Both the position numbers and the translations under genes were made by a program. The notes beneath the pieces are model-generated. The model saw only the letters and a program-made list of their open reading frames with translations. It was not told the DNA's origin and did not search any database. A DNA stretch of 64,000 nt from Terrimesophilobacter sp963702165 (GTDB lineage: Bacteria > Actinomycetota > Actinomycetes > Actinomycetales > Microbacteriaceae), in the NCBI GenBank assembly GCA_963702165.1, contig OY969722.1:1984001-2048000 (forward strand), written 5' to 3'. Shown piece by piece: positions 8,619 through 16,546 of the stretch (within the stretch, counting starts at the first letter, position 1; the number at the start of each line of letters is the position of its first letter).

Positions 8619-9680
8619 TCAGCTGGATCGTTGGACGAGACTCTGCGCGAACCGGGTCAACGCCGTGCGCACCGGCCCTTCCGGCAGAATCGCGAGCGCG
8701 TCGATCGCCTCTTGCGCCCACCCGTGCGCCTCATCGAGGGTCCGCTGGGTCACCGGGTGCTCGCGCAGCTCTGCGACCGCTTCCGCGAATTCGGCGTCGT
8801 CGGACCGCTTCGCACCGTTCTCGATCCGGGCGAGCAGCGCCGCCGCATCCGGATCGGTCTGCGCTACACGGCGCAGGTACAGCAAAGGCAAGGTTGCAAC
8901 GCCCGCCCGGATGTCCGTGCCCGGCTCCTTGCCGGTGTCGTCTGCTTCGGCGGCCAGGTCGATGACATCGTCGATGAGCTGGAAGGCCACGCCGATCTTC
9001 TCGCCGAAGACGACCATCGGCTGCTCGTACTCCTCAGGGGCCCCGGAGAAGACGACACCAGTCTGCGCCGCGGCCGCGATGAGCGAGCCGGTCTTGTCCG
9101 CGAGCACCTGCAGGTAGTGATCGATCGGGTCATCGCCGGGCTGCGGGCCGAGCGTCTCGTGCAGCTGGCCGAGGCACAGCCGCTCGAACGTCACGGCCTG
9201 CAGGCGGGTCGCCTTCTGGCCGAGACTCGCGATCAGCTTCGCCGCGCGCGCGAACAGCAGGTCGCCGGTCAGAATCGCGACCGAGTTGCCCCACACCGTC
9301 TGCACGCTGGGCACGCCACGGCGCAGCTCGGCGTCGTCCATGACGTCGTCGTGGTAGAGCGAGGCGAGGTGGGTGATCTCGATGGCTTGCGCCGCGACGA
9401 TCACCTCGTCGGTGTTGCCTTCGCCGAGTTGCGCGGTCAGCAGCGCGAGGGCTGGCCTGACCCGCTTGCCGCCCGCTTCCAGCAGGTAGCGTCCAGCGGC
9501 ATCCGCGATCGGGTCGCCGAAGCGCAGCTCCTTCAGCAGCCCCTCCTCAACCGCGACGAGCCCCTCCTCGAGCGCGTTGGCGAAGCGCCGTTCATCGGCG
9601 GACGCGAAGAGCCGCTCGGCGAGGCCGAGGCTGGAAGTGATTGTTGCTCTGCGACGGGCGATGTTCGCCCGCGGGTCCAT
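8619..9680 (-). CDS. Polyprenyl diphosphate synthase (menaquinone side chain)
   Basis: Condenses isopentenyl diphosphate units into the long prenyl tail. Both aspartate-rich motifs are present: DDVMDD (in LYHDDVMDDAELRRG) and DDVID (in QLIDDVIDLAAEADD). A GGKRVRP motif lies near the N-terminus. The start ATG at 9680 (MDPRANIARRR) is chosen: it lies 2 nt after the menG stop, indicating translational coupling, and the 57-residue upstream extension is not family-like. 353 aa. Placement beside menG suggests it makes the menaquinone chain; chain length cannot be read here. Confidence 0.9.
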   Translation of the reverse strand: MDPRANIARRRATITSSLGLAERLFASADERRFANALEEGLVAVEEGLLKELRFGDPIADAAGRYLLEAGGKRVRPALALLTAQLGEGNTDEVIVAAQAIEITHLASLYHDDVMDDAELRRGVPSVQTVWGNSVAILTGDLLFARAAKLIASLGQKATRLQAVTFERLCLGQLHETLGPQPGDDPIDHYLQVLADKTGSLIAAAAQTGVVFSGAPEEYEQPMVVFGEKIGVAFQLIDDVIDLAAEADDTGKEPGTDIRAGVATLPLLYLRRVAQTDPDAAALLARIENGAKRSDDAEFAEAVAELREHPVTQRTLDEAHGWAQEAIDALAILPEGPVRTALTRFAQSLVQRSS

Positions 9681-9682
9681 GG

Positions 9683-10426
9683 TCACGGTTGGGCCGATCC
9701 GGCTGGTGCCTTCGAAGTCTGAGTGGGCTGGCGAACAGGCTTGCGTCCGCGGTGAAGGGCGACGACGCCCGACGTGAGGTTGCGATGGGCGACCCTGGTG
9801 AAGCCCGCCCCGCGCAACCACTGACTGAGAGTCGCCTGATCCGGCCACTCGTTGATCGACTCCGCGAGGTAGGTGTAGGCCTCGGGGTTCGAGCTCGTGA
9901 CGTCGACGACGGTCGGCATCACATATTTCAGGTACACGCCGTAGCCGGCACGGATGAGGGCGCGCGGCGGCGTCGAGAATTCGCAGATCACGAGCCGGCC
10001 GCCGGGCTTCAGCACCCGCAGCATCTCCTTCAGCGCCTTCTTGGGCTTGTCGACGTTGCGCAGTCCGAACGAGATGGTCACCGCGTCGAATGAGTTGGCG
10101 GGGAACGGCAGCGCTGTGGCATCGCCCTGCACGAAGTGGACATCCGGATGCCGGGTGCGGCCGATCTCGATCATGCCGGCCGAGAAGTCCAGGGCGACCA
10201 CTTCGGCGCCGGACTTTGAAAGCGCGGCCGCCGAGGTACCCGTGCCCGCGGCGACATCGAGGATGCGCTCACCGTCCTTGGGTGCGATCGCGCGCACGGT
10301 GTGCCAGCGCCACAGCCAGGCGTTGCCGACGGAGAGCACGCTGTTCGTGCGGTCGTACTTCTTCGCGACCTCATCGAACATTGCGGCAACCTCAGCAGGC
10401 TGCTTGGAGCTATCCGCTCGAACCAT
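9683..10426 (-). CDS. menG: Demethylmenaquinone methyltransferase
   Basis: Last step of menaquinone synthesis: SAM-dependent C-methylation of demethylmenaquinone. The SAM motif ILDVAAGTGTSAAAL and the UbiE/MenG signatures SFGLRNVDKPKKAL and VCEFSTPP-like (ICEFSTPP) are present. The start at 10426 (MVRADSSKQP) is chosen over a Met 11 codons upstream because TAGACT (10434-10439) ends 7 nt before it. 247 aa. Tightly coupled to the downstream polyprenyl synthase gene; divergent from menF, with which it shares a short promoter region. Confidence 0.93.
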   Translation of the reverse strand: MVRADSSKQPAEVAAMFDEVAKKYDRTNSVLSVGNAWLWRWHTVRAIAPKDGERILDVAAGTGTSAAALSKSGAEVVALDFSAGMIEIGRTRHPDVHFVQGDATALPFPANSFDAVTISFGLRNVDKPKKALKEMLRVLKPGGRLVICEFSTPPRALIRAGYGVYLKYVMPTVVDVTSSNPEAYTYLAESINEWPDQATLSQWLRGAGFTRVAHRNLTSGVVALHRGRKPVRQPTQTSKAPAGSAQP

Positions 10427-10512
10427 GATGACAAGTCTATTCGCCACAAACATGGGCACTCACCGGGCATCGGGACCGGCCGGCAGTGGTTCCGCGTCGG
10501 TAGGGTTAAGCC

Positions 10513-11733
10513 GTGAATTCACCGGTGCCGGCGCTGAACGTCGTGACTCAGCCGATCGACGATCCCGGTTCACTCATCGGGTTGCTCGATCGCGAGCGCC
10601 AACTGCTCTGGCAGCGTCGCGGGCACGGCATGGTCGGCATCGGCGAGGCGTTGCGGCTCGAGTTCACCGGTCCGTCCCGGTTCACGGATGCCGCGAGCGC
10701 CTGGCGGCAGCTCGCCGCGGCGGCCGCGGTATCCGACCCGCTGGCCGTCCCCGGGACAGGTCTGGTCGCGTTCGCGACGTTCGCCTTCTCCGACCGGTCG
10801 CGCGCGACCAGCGTGCTCATCGTGCCCTCGATGATCATCGGGCGCCGCGACGGTCACGCCTGGGTGACCCGGATCGACTCGGATGCGCCGCTGCCCGCCC
10901 CCGACGAGCTCGACGGCGCCTGCCGGGCAACGCTGCATCCCGGAAGCCTCACGCCCGACGGCTACCTTCGGGCGGTCGAGGCCGCGATCGACGGCATCCG
11001 GAACAACGGGGTGAGCAAGGTGGTGGTGGCGCGCGATCTGGTCGGCACGCTGCAGCCGGGCGCCGACCCGAGGGTCGCGATCGCCTCGCTCGCCCACGGC
11101 TACCCGGACACCTGGACCTTCGCGGTCGACGGCTTCATCGGCTCCAGCCCGGAGACTCTCGTGAGCGTGCACAGCGGCACCGTCTCGGCTCGCGTGCTCG
11201 CCGGCAGCGCGGCGCGCGGCATCGATGCGGCGTCGGATGTCGCGGCATCCGTCGCCCTCGCCACCTCGCAGAAGGACCAGGACGAGCACGAGTTCGCTGT
11301 GCAGAGTGTCATGGCCGCGCTGCGCCCGCACTCCGCGTCGGTGCGCTCAAGCGAGGTGCCGTTCACGCTCAAGCTGCCGAACCTGTGGCACCTGGCGAGC
11401 GACGTCGAGGGCGCCCTCGACGACACGTCCAGCTCGCTCGACCTGATCGGGGCACTGCATCCGACCGCGGCGGTGGCAGGCACCCCGACGCCGGACGCGA
11501 TCGCCGAGCTGGAGCGTCTTGAGCCCTTCGACCGGCAGCGTTACGCCGGACCGGTCGGCTGGGTGGGCGCGGATGGCGACGGCGAGTGGGCGATCGCGTT
11601 GCGCTGCGCCCAGCTCGACGGCGACCGGCTCACCGCGTGGGCGGGCGCGGGCATCGTCGCCGACTCGGTGCCAGGGCACGAACTCGCGGAGACGAGCATG
11701 AAGTTCCGGCCGATCGTGGACGCCTTCAGCTGA
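10513..11733 (+). CDS. menF: Isochorismate synthase
   Basis: Converts chorismate to isochorismate, the entry to menaquinone synthesis. The C-terminal chorismate-binding domain shows SSPETLVSVHSG, LAGSAARG, KDQDEHEFAVQSV, HPTAAVAGTPTPDAI and GPVGWVGADGDGEWAIALR. 406 aa with a GTG start; TAGGGT (10501-10506) ends 6 nt before it, implying leaderless translation. Divergent from menG; its 3' end overlaps the convergent PPK2 gene by 8 nt. PchA/EntC-type siderophore use is less likely given the men neighbours. Confidence 0.92.
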   Translation: MNSPVPALNVVTQPIDDPGSLIGLLDRERQLLWQRRGHGMVGIGEALRLEFTGPSRFTDAASAWRQLAAAAAVSDPLAVPGTGLVAFATFAFSDRSRATSVLIVPSMIIGRRDGHAWVTRIDSDAPLPAPDELDGACRATLHPGSLTPDGYLRAVEAAIDGIRNNGVSKVVVARDLVGTLQPGADPRVAIASLAHGYPDTWTFAVDGFIGSSPETLVSVHSGTVSARVLAGSAARGIDAASDVAASVALATSQKDQDEHEFAVQSVMAALRPHSASVRSSEVPFTLKLPNLWHLASDVEGALDDTSSSLDLIGALHPTAAVAGTPTPDAIAELERLEPFDRQRYAGPVGWVGADGDGEWAIALRCAQLDGDRLTAWAGAGIVADSVPGHELAETSMKFRPIVDAFS

Positions 11734-12586
11734 TCGTGTCGGCGGCCAGCCGGTCCTTCTCCGCCTGCACGTCGAAATCGGCTTTCGGCCAGTGCGGATC
11801 CAGCCCCCGCAACGCGTCGAGCAGCAGCCGCTGCACCGCGAGCCGGGCGTACCACTTGTGGTCGGCCGGCACCACGAACCAGGGTGCATCGTCGGTGGCG
11901 GTGCGCTCGAACACCAGCTGATAGGCGTGCTGGTACTGCGGCCACAGTTGCCGCTCGTCGAGATCGGCCGGGCTGTACTTCCAGTGCTTGTCGGGCCGCT
12001 CGAGCCTTCTCGTGAGGCGCTTCTTCTGCTCGGCGGCGCTGATGTGCAACATGACCTTGATCAGCACGGTGTCGTCGGCCACGATCTCATCCTCGAACGC
12101 GCGGATCTGGCCATAGCGCTCCTCGATCGCCTCCGCCGGCGCGAGCTGGCGCACCCGTTGGATGAGGACGTCCTCATAGTGCGACCGGTCGAAGACGCCG
12201 ATCATGCCGGGGCCGGGAAGCTGCCGGCGCACCCGCCAGAGGAAATCGTGCTGCAGTTCCTCCTCGGTCGGCGCCTTGAAGCCGTGCACCTTGACGCCCT
12301 GCGGGTCGACGTCGCCGACCACGTGGCGGATGATGCCGCCCTTACCGGCGGTGTCCATCGCTTGCAGTACGAGCAGCATCCGCCTCGTCCCGCCGGAGCT
12401 GCTCTCGGCGAACAGCCGCTCCTGCAGTTCGGACAGTTCGTCGGCCGACTTCGTGAACACGTCCTCCGCTTCGGACTTGTCTCCGGCGAATCCGGGGGTC
12501 GACCCGGTGTCGACGTCCGCGAGCCGGAAGCCCTCGCGGACGCGCAACAGGTCGGCGGGGTCGTCGGTCCACGCCGTCGCAGTCAT
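11726..12586 (-). CDS. ppk2: Polyphosphate kinase 2 family protein
   Basis: Transfers phosphate between polyphosphate and nucleotides. P-loop-like QAMDTAGKGGIIRHVVGDVD, the lid/Walker B region FDRSHYEDVLIQRV, then LHISAAEQKKRL and SPADLDERQLWPQYQHAY match the PPK2 family. 286 aa. The start at 12586 is chosen because TACCAT (12593-12598) ends 6 nt before the ATG. The subclass (AMP versus ADP phosphorylation) cannot be assigned with certainty. A conserved 64-nt palindrome separates it from menD. Confidence 0.92.
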   Translation of the reverse strand: MTATAWTDDPADLLRVREGFRLADVDTGSTPGFAGDKSEAEDVFTKSADELSELQERLFAESSSGGTRRMLLVLQAMDTAGKGGIIRHVVGDVDPQGVKVHGFKAPTEEELQHDFLWRVRRQLPGPGMIGVFDRSHYEDVLIQRVRQLAPAEAIEERYGQIRAFEDEIVADDTVLIKVMLHISAAEQKKRLTRRLERPDKHWKYSPADLDERQLWPQYQHAYQLVFERTATDDAPWFVVPADHKWYARLAVQRLLLDALRGLDPHWPKADFDVQAEKDRLAADTIS

Positions 12587-12642
12587 GAGCGAATGGTACG
12601 TCCCGAAATTGCCGGTTGCGGCGAGCGCCGCCGCGCGAAGAC

Positions 12643-12706
12643 CATTGAGTCGGGAGTTGTTGCCCAATTGACCTGCGCTATTTGGGCGAAAACTCCCGAC
12701 TCGATG
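12643..12706. repeat. Long intergenic palindrome, family 1 copy 1
   Basis: Arms of 25 nt (12643-12667 and 12682-12706; core ATTGAGTCGGGAGT and its complement) with three mismatches and a 14-nt spacer. A second copy with the same arms and the same 14-nt spacer length lies at 32262-32325. It sits 4 nt after the menD stop. No gene is encoded. Confidence 0.9.
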
Positions 12707-12710
12707 CGGG

Positions 12711-14384
12711 TCAGGCGCGCGGCAGCGGAACCTCGATGATGCGCGGGTGGGCGGATGCAGTGAGCGCCTCATCGAGTTCGCCCCTGTTGGGTGCGTGTAC
12801 GTAGTCCCAGCCGTAGGCGCGCGCGAGCGATTCGATGTCCACGCGCTGCGGCGTGTACAGCACCCGGTCGATGTCGGCCGCCGGCGCGGTCTGCGCGACC
12901 TCGAGCGCATCGAAGATAGTGCCGCCACCGTCGTTGCCGACGATCAGCTGGATGCGCGGCCGGTCCTCACCGAAGCCGAACAGCAGCCCGCCGACATCAT
13001 GCAGGAACGCCAGATCGCCGAGCACGACGCGCGTGACACCGCCGGCGTCGGCGCCCCCCTGGCTCGCGATGGCCACACCGACCGCCGTCGAGATCGTGCC
13101 ATCGATGCCCGACAGCCCGCGGTTGGACAGCACCCGGATCTTCTTGCCTGTCACCCGCCGGTCGGCCTCCCGGATAAGCCGGGACGCCCCGAACACCAGC
13201 CGGTCGTGCGGCCAGGTCGCCTTCCAGACCGCGTCGACAAGCATCCGCCTGTCCACCGGTTGACGGAACACGGCCAGCTGCGCGCGGCCGAACTCTGCCA
13301 CAGCCGCCGGGTCGTCGGTGCGTGCATTCAGCGATTCGGATGCGACGTCGCCATCGAGCAGGGCGCGACTCGCGGCGACCCAGCTGCCGGCCCAGGATCG
13401 ATCCAGGGGTGCTCCGTCGCCCACCCGGATGGCGTCGACGATGTGCCGGGCACGGTGCGCAGGGTTGTAGTCCTCACCCGAGCCGCCGCGCACGACGATC
13501 GTCTCGACCTCCTCGCGGGCGCTGAGCGCGGGCACCTGACGGCTGAGCGTGGGATGACCGAACACGACAACACGCGACACCTGCCCGCCGAACGCCTCGT
13601 CGTCGAGCAGTTCGCGGTAGGCGACGACCAGGTTGGGGCCGAACCGGGCACCGCTGGCGACCTCGGCGAGGAGTGGAGCGCCCAGCGCACGAGCCACCTC
13701 CTCTGCCTGCTCCCCCGCGCCCGCTCCGGCGACGACGACGGTGCCGTAGCGCGGCTCGACCAGGAACGGCTCGGCCGCGCCGACGGCGGGGAGCGGATGC
13801 GGCTCAATGACCGGAAGCTCGCCGATCGCCCCGGACAACGGTTCGCGAAAACCGACGTTCAGCTGCGCGGGGCCGGGCGCGGACGAGTGGCCCGCGGCCG
13901 CGGAGTACGCCTCCCGCGCCAGCTCGCGCACCTCCCCCGCGTCGAACTTGCCGACGGCGGGCGCCTGCACGTCACGCAGCACGCGCACCGCGTCGGCGAA
14001 GATGCCGAGCTGGTTGGTGGTCTGGTTGGTGCCGATCCCGCGCAGCTCGGCGGGGCGGTCAGCGGTGAGCACGATCAGCGGCACGCCCGCGTGATGCGCC
14101 TCGAGAACCGCCGGGTGCAGGTTGGCGACCGCGGTGCCCGACGTGGTGATGATCGCGACCGGCCTGCCGGTCTCCATGGCCAGGCCGAGCGCGAGAAAGC
14201 CGGCATCCCGCTCATCGATCCGGACGCTCAACCGGATGGCGCCGACTCGCTCATACTCCGCCGCGGCGAGCGCGAGTGCCTGTGACCGGGACCCGGGGGC
14301 AAGCACAACATCACTCACCCCGAGCTGGATCAGCTCACCGAGCAGTGCAACCGAGAAGTCACTGGCCCCGCTGGCCAGGCTCAT
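12711..14384 (-). CDS. menD: 2-succinyl-5-enolpyruvyl-6-hydroxy-3-cyclohexene-1-carboxylate synthase
   Basis: ThDP-dependent enzyme joining isochorismate and 2-oxoglutarate in menaquinone synthesis. N-terminal pyrimidine-binding domain LAPGSRSQALALAA, RIDERDAGFLALG, TTSGTAVANLHPAVLEA; C-terminal diphosphate-binding motif GDLAFLHDVGGLL followed by VGNDGGGTIFDAL. 557 aa, full length. The start overlaps the stop of the preceding small membrane gene by 4 nt (ATGA-type coupling). Long open frames on the opposite strand here are GC shadows. Confidence 0.95.
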   Translation of the reverse strand: MSLASGASDFSVALLGELIQLGVSDVVLAPGSRSQALALAAAEYERVGAIRLSVRIDERDAGFLALGLAMETGRPVAIITTSGTAVANLHPAVLEAHHAGVPLIVLTADRPAELRGIGTNQTTNQLGIFADAVRVLRDVQAPAVGKFDAGEVRELAREAYSAAAGHSSAPGPAQLNVGFREPLSGAIGELPVIEPHPLPAVGAAEPFLVEPRYGTVVVAGAGAGEQAEEVARALGAPLLAEVASGARFGPNLVVAYRELLDDEAFGGQVSRVVVFGHPTLSRQVPALSAREEVETIVVRGGSGEDYNPAHRARHIVDAIRVGDGAPLDRSWAGSWVAASRALLDGDVASESLNARTDDPAAVAEFGRAQLAVFRQPVDRRMLVDAVWKATWPHDRLVFGASRLIREADRRVTGKKIRVLSNRGLSGIDGTISTAVGVAIASQGGADAGGVTRVVLGDLAFLHDVGGLLFGFGEDRPRIQLIVGNDGGGTIFDALEVAQTAPAADIDRVLYTPQRVDIESLARAYGWDYVHAPNRGELDEALTASAHPRIIEVPLPRA

Positions 14385-14716
14385 GTGTCTTTGGAATCGT
14401 CATCCAGGTCGGCGAGCTCCTGCTCGAGCCGACGGATCCGCTCCTCACGCTCTTGGTCGGTTCCCAGCCTGCGCAAGAAGGTCGGGTCGTCATCCGGAGG
14501 CGTCTGCAAACGACTCCCGCCCCTGCCCTCACTGCGGTCCTTGCCGATGGTGAGCCACAGGATGCCGCCGATCACCGGAAGCAGGAGGATCACAATGACC
14601 CACACCGATTTGGAGATCCCGCGCGCCCTATTGGAGTCCGTCATCGCACAATCGACAACGGCGAAGATGGTGAAGAACACCGCCGCAACAGCGAGGATGA
14701 TCAAGAGCCGTGCCAT
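14381..14716 (-). CDS. Small membrane protein with PLD-nuclease N-terminal (PLDc_N) fold
   Basis: A 111-aa protein with two N-terminal transmembrane segments (ILAVAAVFFTIFAVVDCAM; KSVWVIVILLLPVIGGILWL, ending in IGKDR) as in PLDc_N proteins, then a charged tail with probable coiled coil (QEREERIRRLEQELADLDDD). The start at 14716 is supported by TACAAT (14723-14728) 6 nt upstream. It overlaps the menD start by 4 nt and so is co-translated with it. Function unknown; such genes are common beside men genes in actinobacteria by my recollection. Confidence 0.8.
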   Translation of the reverse strand: MARLLIILAVAAVFFTIFAVVDCAMTDSNRARGISKSVWVIVILLLPVIGGILWLTIGKDRSEGRGGSRLQTPPDDDPTFLRRLGTDQEREERIRRLEQELADLDDDSKDT

Positions 14717-14798
14717 GAATGAATTGTAGGCCGTAGCCCTGAGAGCGCACTGCCCGATATCGAATCGTGGCAACCGCCACGACGCGTAGACTTGATGA

Positions 14799-15065
14799 GT
14801 GACCCGCCAGCTCGTCCTCTACTCGGTCCTTCGGATCGGCATCTTCTTAGTCGCCCTCGCGCTGCTGATGCTCATCGGCTTGGACTGGCTCTTGTCGGCC
14901 ATCATCGCCGCGATCATAGGCGTCTGCGTCTCCTACCTGGTGTTGTCGAAGCAGCGCGAAGCGATCGCTCACGAGCTTCAGGCCAGGAACACCCGCCCAA
15001 AGACTTCGACCGACTCGTCGGACGAGTCGGTCGAAGACAGTGCGGCCGATTCATCCGACCGCTAG
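14799..15065 (+). CDS. DUF4229-like small membrane protein
   Basis: 88 aa: two adjacent hydrophobic helices (residues ~9-45) and a Ser/Asp-rich acidic tail (TSTDSSDESVEDSAADSSDR). It resembles the DUF4229 family often found near menaquinone genes in actinobacteria. The GTG start at 14799 is preceded by TAGACT (14787-14792) with a 6-nt gap, a leaderless arrangement. It converges on the 60-aa ORF, the two stops overlapping in CTAG. Function unknown. Confidence 0.75.
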   Translation: MTRQLVLYSVLRIGIFLVALALLMLIGLDWLLSAIIAAIIGVCVSYLVLSKQREAIAHELQARNTRPKTSTDSSDESVEDSAADSSDR

Positions 15066-15244
15066 GGCACTTGTTTCAGTGACGACGTGTTCGGCGATCC
15101 CACGCCGAAGCCGCTGAGCCATCCCTTGATGACGCTCGACTGCGCGTCGGCCAGCCTCTCCTCGATGGGCGCTTTCAGGGCCGGAACTGGTTCCGGTGTG
15201 TGTTCGGCGAAGCCATCGTTGGGCTGTATTGCTGTGTCATACAT
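15062..15244 (-). CDS. Small hypothetical protein
   Basis: A 60-aa protein, MYDTAIQPNDGFAEH at the start, hydrophilic with no membrane segment. The start at 15244 is chosen since GAGG lies 6 nt upstream; an in-frame ATG at 15256 precedes it. It is the last of three small genes in the same direction, 13 nt after the 94-aa gene. The stop shares CTAG with the convergent DUF4229-like gene, which supports a real gene boundary. No family recognised. Confidence 0.55.
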   Translation of the reverse strand: MYDTAIQPNDGFAEHTPEPVPALKAPIEERLADAQSSVIKGWLSGFGVGSPNTSSLKQVP

Positions 15245-15257
15245 GTCCAACCTCATT

Positions 15258-15542
15258 TCATGCGTTCGTCAACATCCAGGACAGGACGTGCTCTTCTGGC
15301 GCCGGTGCGTCGGAGGAGTCGGCGACCAGATGGGCGGCCGCCTCCTCCAACGTCCCGAAGCTCGACCAGGAGAATCGGCGACCCAGACGCATCGCCTCGA
15401 ACTCCTCGCCCTTCAGCTCGACGAAGCCAAGCAGCCGGCGGGGATCGTTCTCGTTGAAGCGAAGGTCGCTGACTCTCCAAATATCAGTAGAGAGCGGTTC
15501 AATCGAGTGCGTCCTGTTGGGCGTCCCCCGATGCGCGCTCAT
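15258..15542 (-). CDS. Small hypothetical protein
   Basis: A 94-aa soluble protein with a beta-rich middle (DIWRVSDLRFNENDPRRLLG, VELKGEEFEAMRLG) and a short acidic C-terminus. AAGGAA lies 7 nt before the ATG. Middle gene of the three-gene small-protein operon under the TetR-controlled region at 15.8 kb. I do not recognise the family. Base composition is less GC-rich than the flanking men genes, suggesting an acquired segment. Confidence 0.6.
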   Translation of the reverse strand: MSAHRGTPNRTHSIEPLSTDIWRVSDLRFNENDPRRLLGFVELKGEEFEAMRLGRRFSWSSFGTLEEAAAHLVADSSDAPAPEEHVLSWMLTNA

Positions 15543-15553
15543 AGTCGGTTCCT

Positions 15554-15721
15554 TTAGACCTTCGTGCTACGGCCGCCGATGTAGCGAACGAGCCACATGA
15601 TGGCGGCGATGATCAGAAGAATGACTCCGATCCACAGCAACCACTGGACCGCCTGGACGAAGCCGCCCACGAAGAGAAGCACGATGGCGACGAGCGCCAG
15701 GATTATCAGCAGTGAAGACAT
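15554..15721 (-). CDS. Small hydrophobic membrane protein
   Basis: 55 aa, almost entirely two transmembrane helices (LLIILALVAIVLLFVGGFVQ and LLWIGVILLIIAAIMWLV) with a basic C-terminus GGRSTKV. It resembles the many small hydrophobic stress-induced proteins of bacteria, but no family is assigned. The start at 15721 is chosen over an upstream Met. It is the first gene of the three-gene operon and faces the TetR gene across a region with three operator-like palindromes. Confidence 0.65.
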   Translation of the reverse strand: MSSLLIILALVAIVLLFVGGFVQAVQWLLWIGVILLIIAAIMWLVRYIGGRSTKV

Positions 15722-15764
15722 GGTTCCTACCTTTCCCTCAACTGTTGTCAGATTCCCCCGGTGG

Positions 15765-15899
15765 GGGAGAACGATCACTCTCCGTAGGGAGAACGATCAC
15801 TCTCATTGAATGTAAGCACACTTCAGCACCCACCAACAAGGGGTTGATCAGATTCGCACTTACTGATATAAGCTCTCGGATGGAGAGAGTGCTCACTCT
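15765..15899. promoter_or_regulatory. Three TetR-type operator-like sites between divergent genes
   Basis: Seen: GGGAGAACGATCACTCTC occurs twice (15765-15782 and 15787-15804), 22 bp apart, each containing the near-palindrome GAGA-N2-GATC-N2-TCTC. A third site AGAGTG-CT-CACTCT is at 15886-15899, 37 nt before the TetR start. The region separates the small-protein operon (left) and the TetR gene (right). Multiple related palindromes here suggest autoregulation plus operon control by this TetR; that is inference. Confidence 0.6.
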
Positions 15900-15936
15900 A
15901 CCTTTGCGAGTGCTTAGGGCGTATGGTTTGACGGTC

Positions 15937-16539
15937 ATGTTTGAAACAGATCAGCAGATTCCTCAACCGGCGGGCGCCCGAGAGCGAATTCTGGCGACCG
16001 CATATGAGCTCTTCACCCATCGAGCTATTCGGGATGTCGGAGTCGACGAGCTGATTCAAACGGCCGGGGTTGCCAATGCGACCTTTTACAGGCACTTCCA
16101 CTCCAAGGACGAACTGGTGCTCGCCGTGCTCGAACGTCGCGAGCAGCTCTTCACGCTGGGAACGGTTGAGCAGGAGGCCCGCCGGCGCGGCGAGTCACCT
16201 CGCGAGCGGCTGCTTGCGATCTTCGACATCTACGACGACTGGTTTCACCGAGACGACTACGAAGCGTGCTCGTTCGTGCACGTGCTCCTGGAGATGGGCC
16301 CGACCCACCCGCTCGGCCAGGCATCCGTCGAGCATCTCGCGCGCATCCGCTCCATCGTGAAGCAGTTCGCGATCGAGGCAGGCCTATTCGCTGTCGAGGA
16401 GTTCACGCGCGCGTGGCACATCCTGATGAAGGGCTCGATCGTGCTCGCGGCCGAAGGCGACAAGAACGCCGCCAGGGTGGCGCGCGACATGGCCGGCATG
16501 CTCATCGACCGGCACAGCTCCCCGATGCCGGGGCACTGA
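15937..16539 (+). CDS. TetR family transcriptional regulator
   Basis: A 200-aa TetR-type regulator. HTH: ERILATAYELFTHRAIRDVG, then VDELIQTAGVANATFYRHFH with SKDELVLAVL. The C-terminal domain is AcrR-like in style. The start is taken at MFETDQQIP (15937); the longer frame upstream runs through the operator sites and is not credible. Divergent from the small-protein operon it probably controls. It converges on menA with a 7-nt gap. The N-terminal coding part is less GC-rich than the flanks. Confidence 0.88.
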   Translation: MFETDQQIPQPAGARERILATAYELFTHRAIRDVGVDELIQTAGVANATFYRHFHSKDELVLAVLERREQLFTLGTVEQEARRRGESPRERLLAIFDIYDDWFHRDDYEACSFVHVLLEMGPTHPLGQASVEHLARIRSIVKQFAIEAGLFAVEEFTRAWHILMKGSIVLAAEGDKNAARVARDMAGMLIDRHSSPMPGH

Positions 16540-16546
16540 AGGCGCC

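Noticed and set aside
7793..8965. 390-codon plus-strand frame across the reductase gene
   Set aside because: Antisense shadow; no recognisable domain.
12747..14285. 512-codon open frame opposite menD
   Set aside because: Arg/Pro/Gly-rich composition with no family features; a GC shadow of menD on the other strand.
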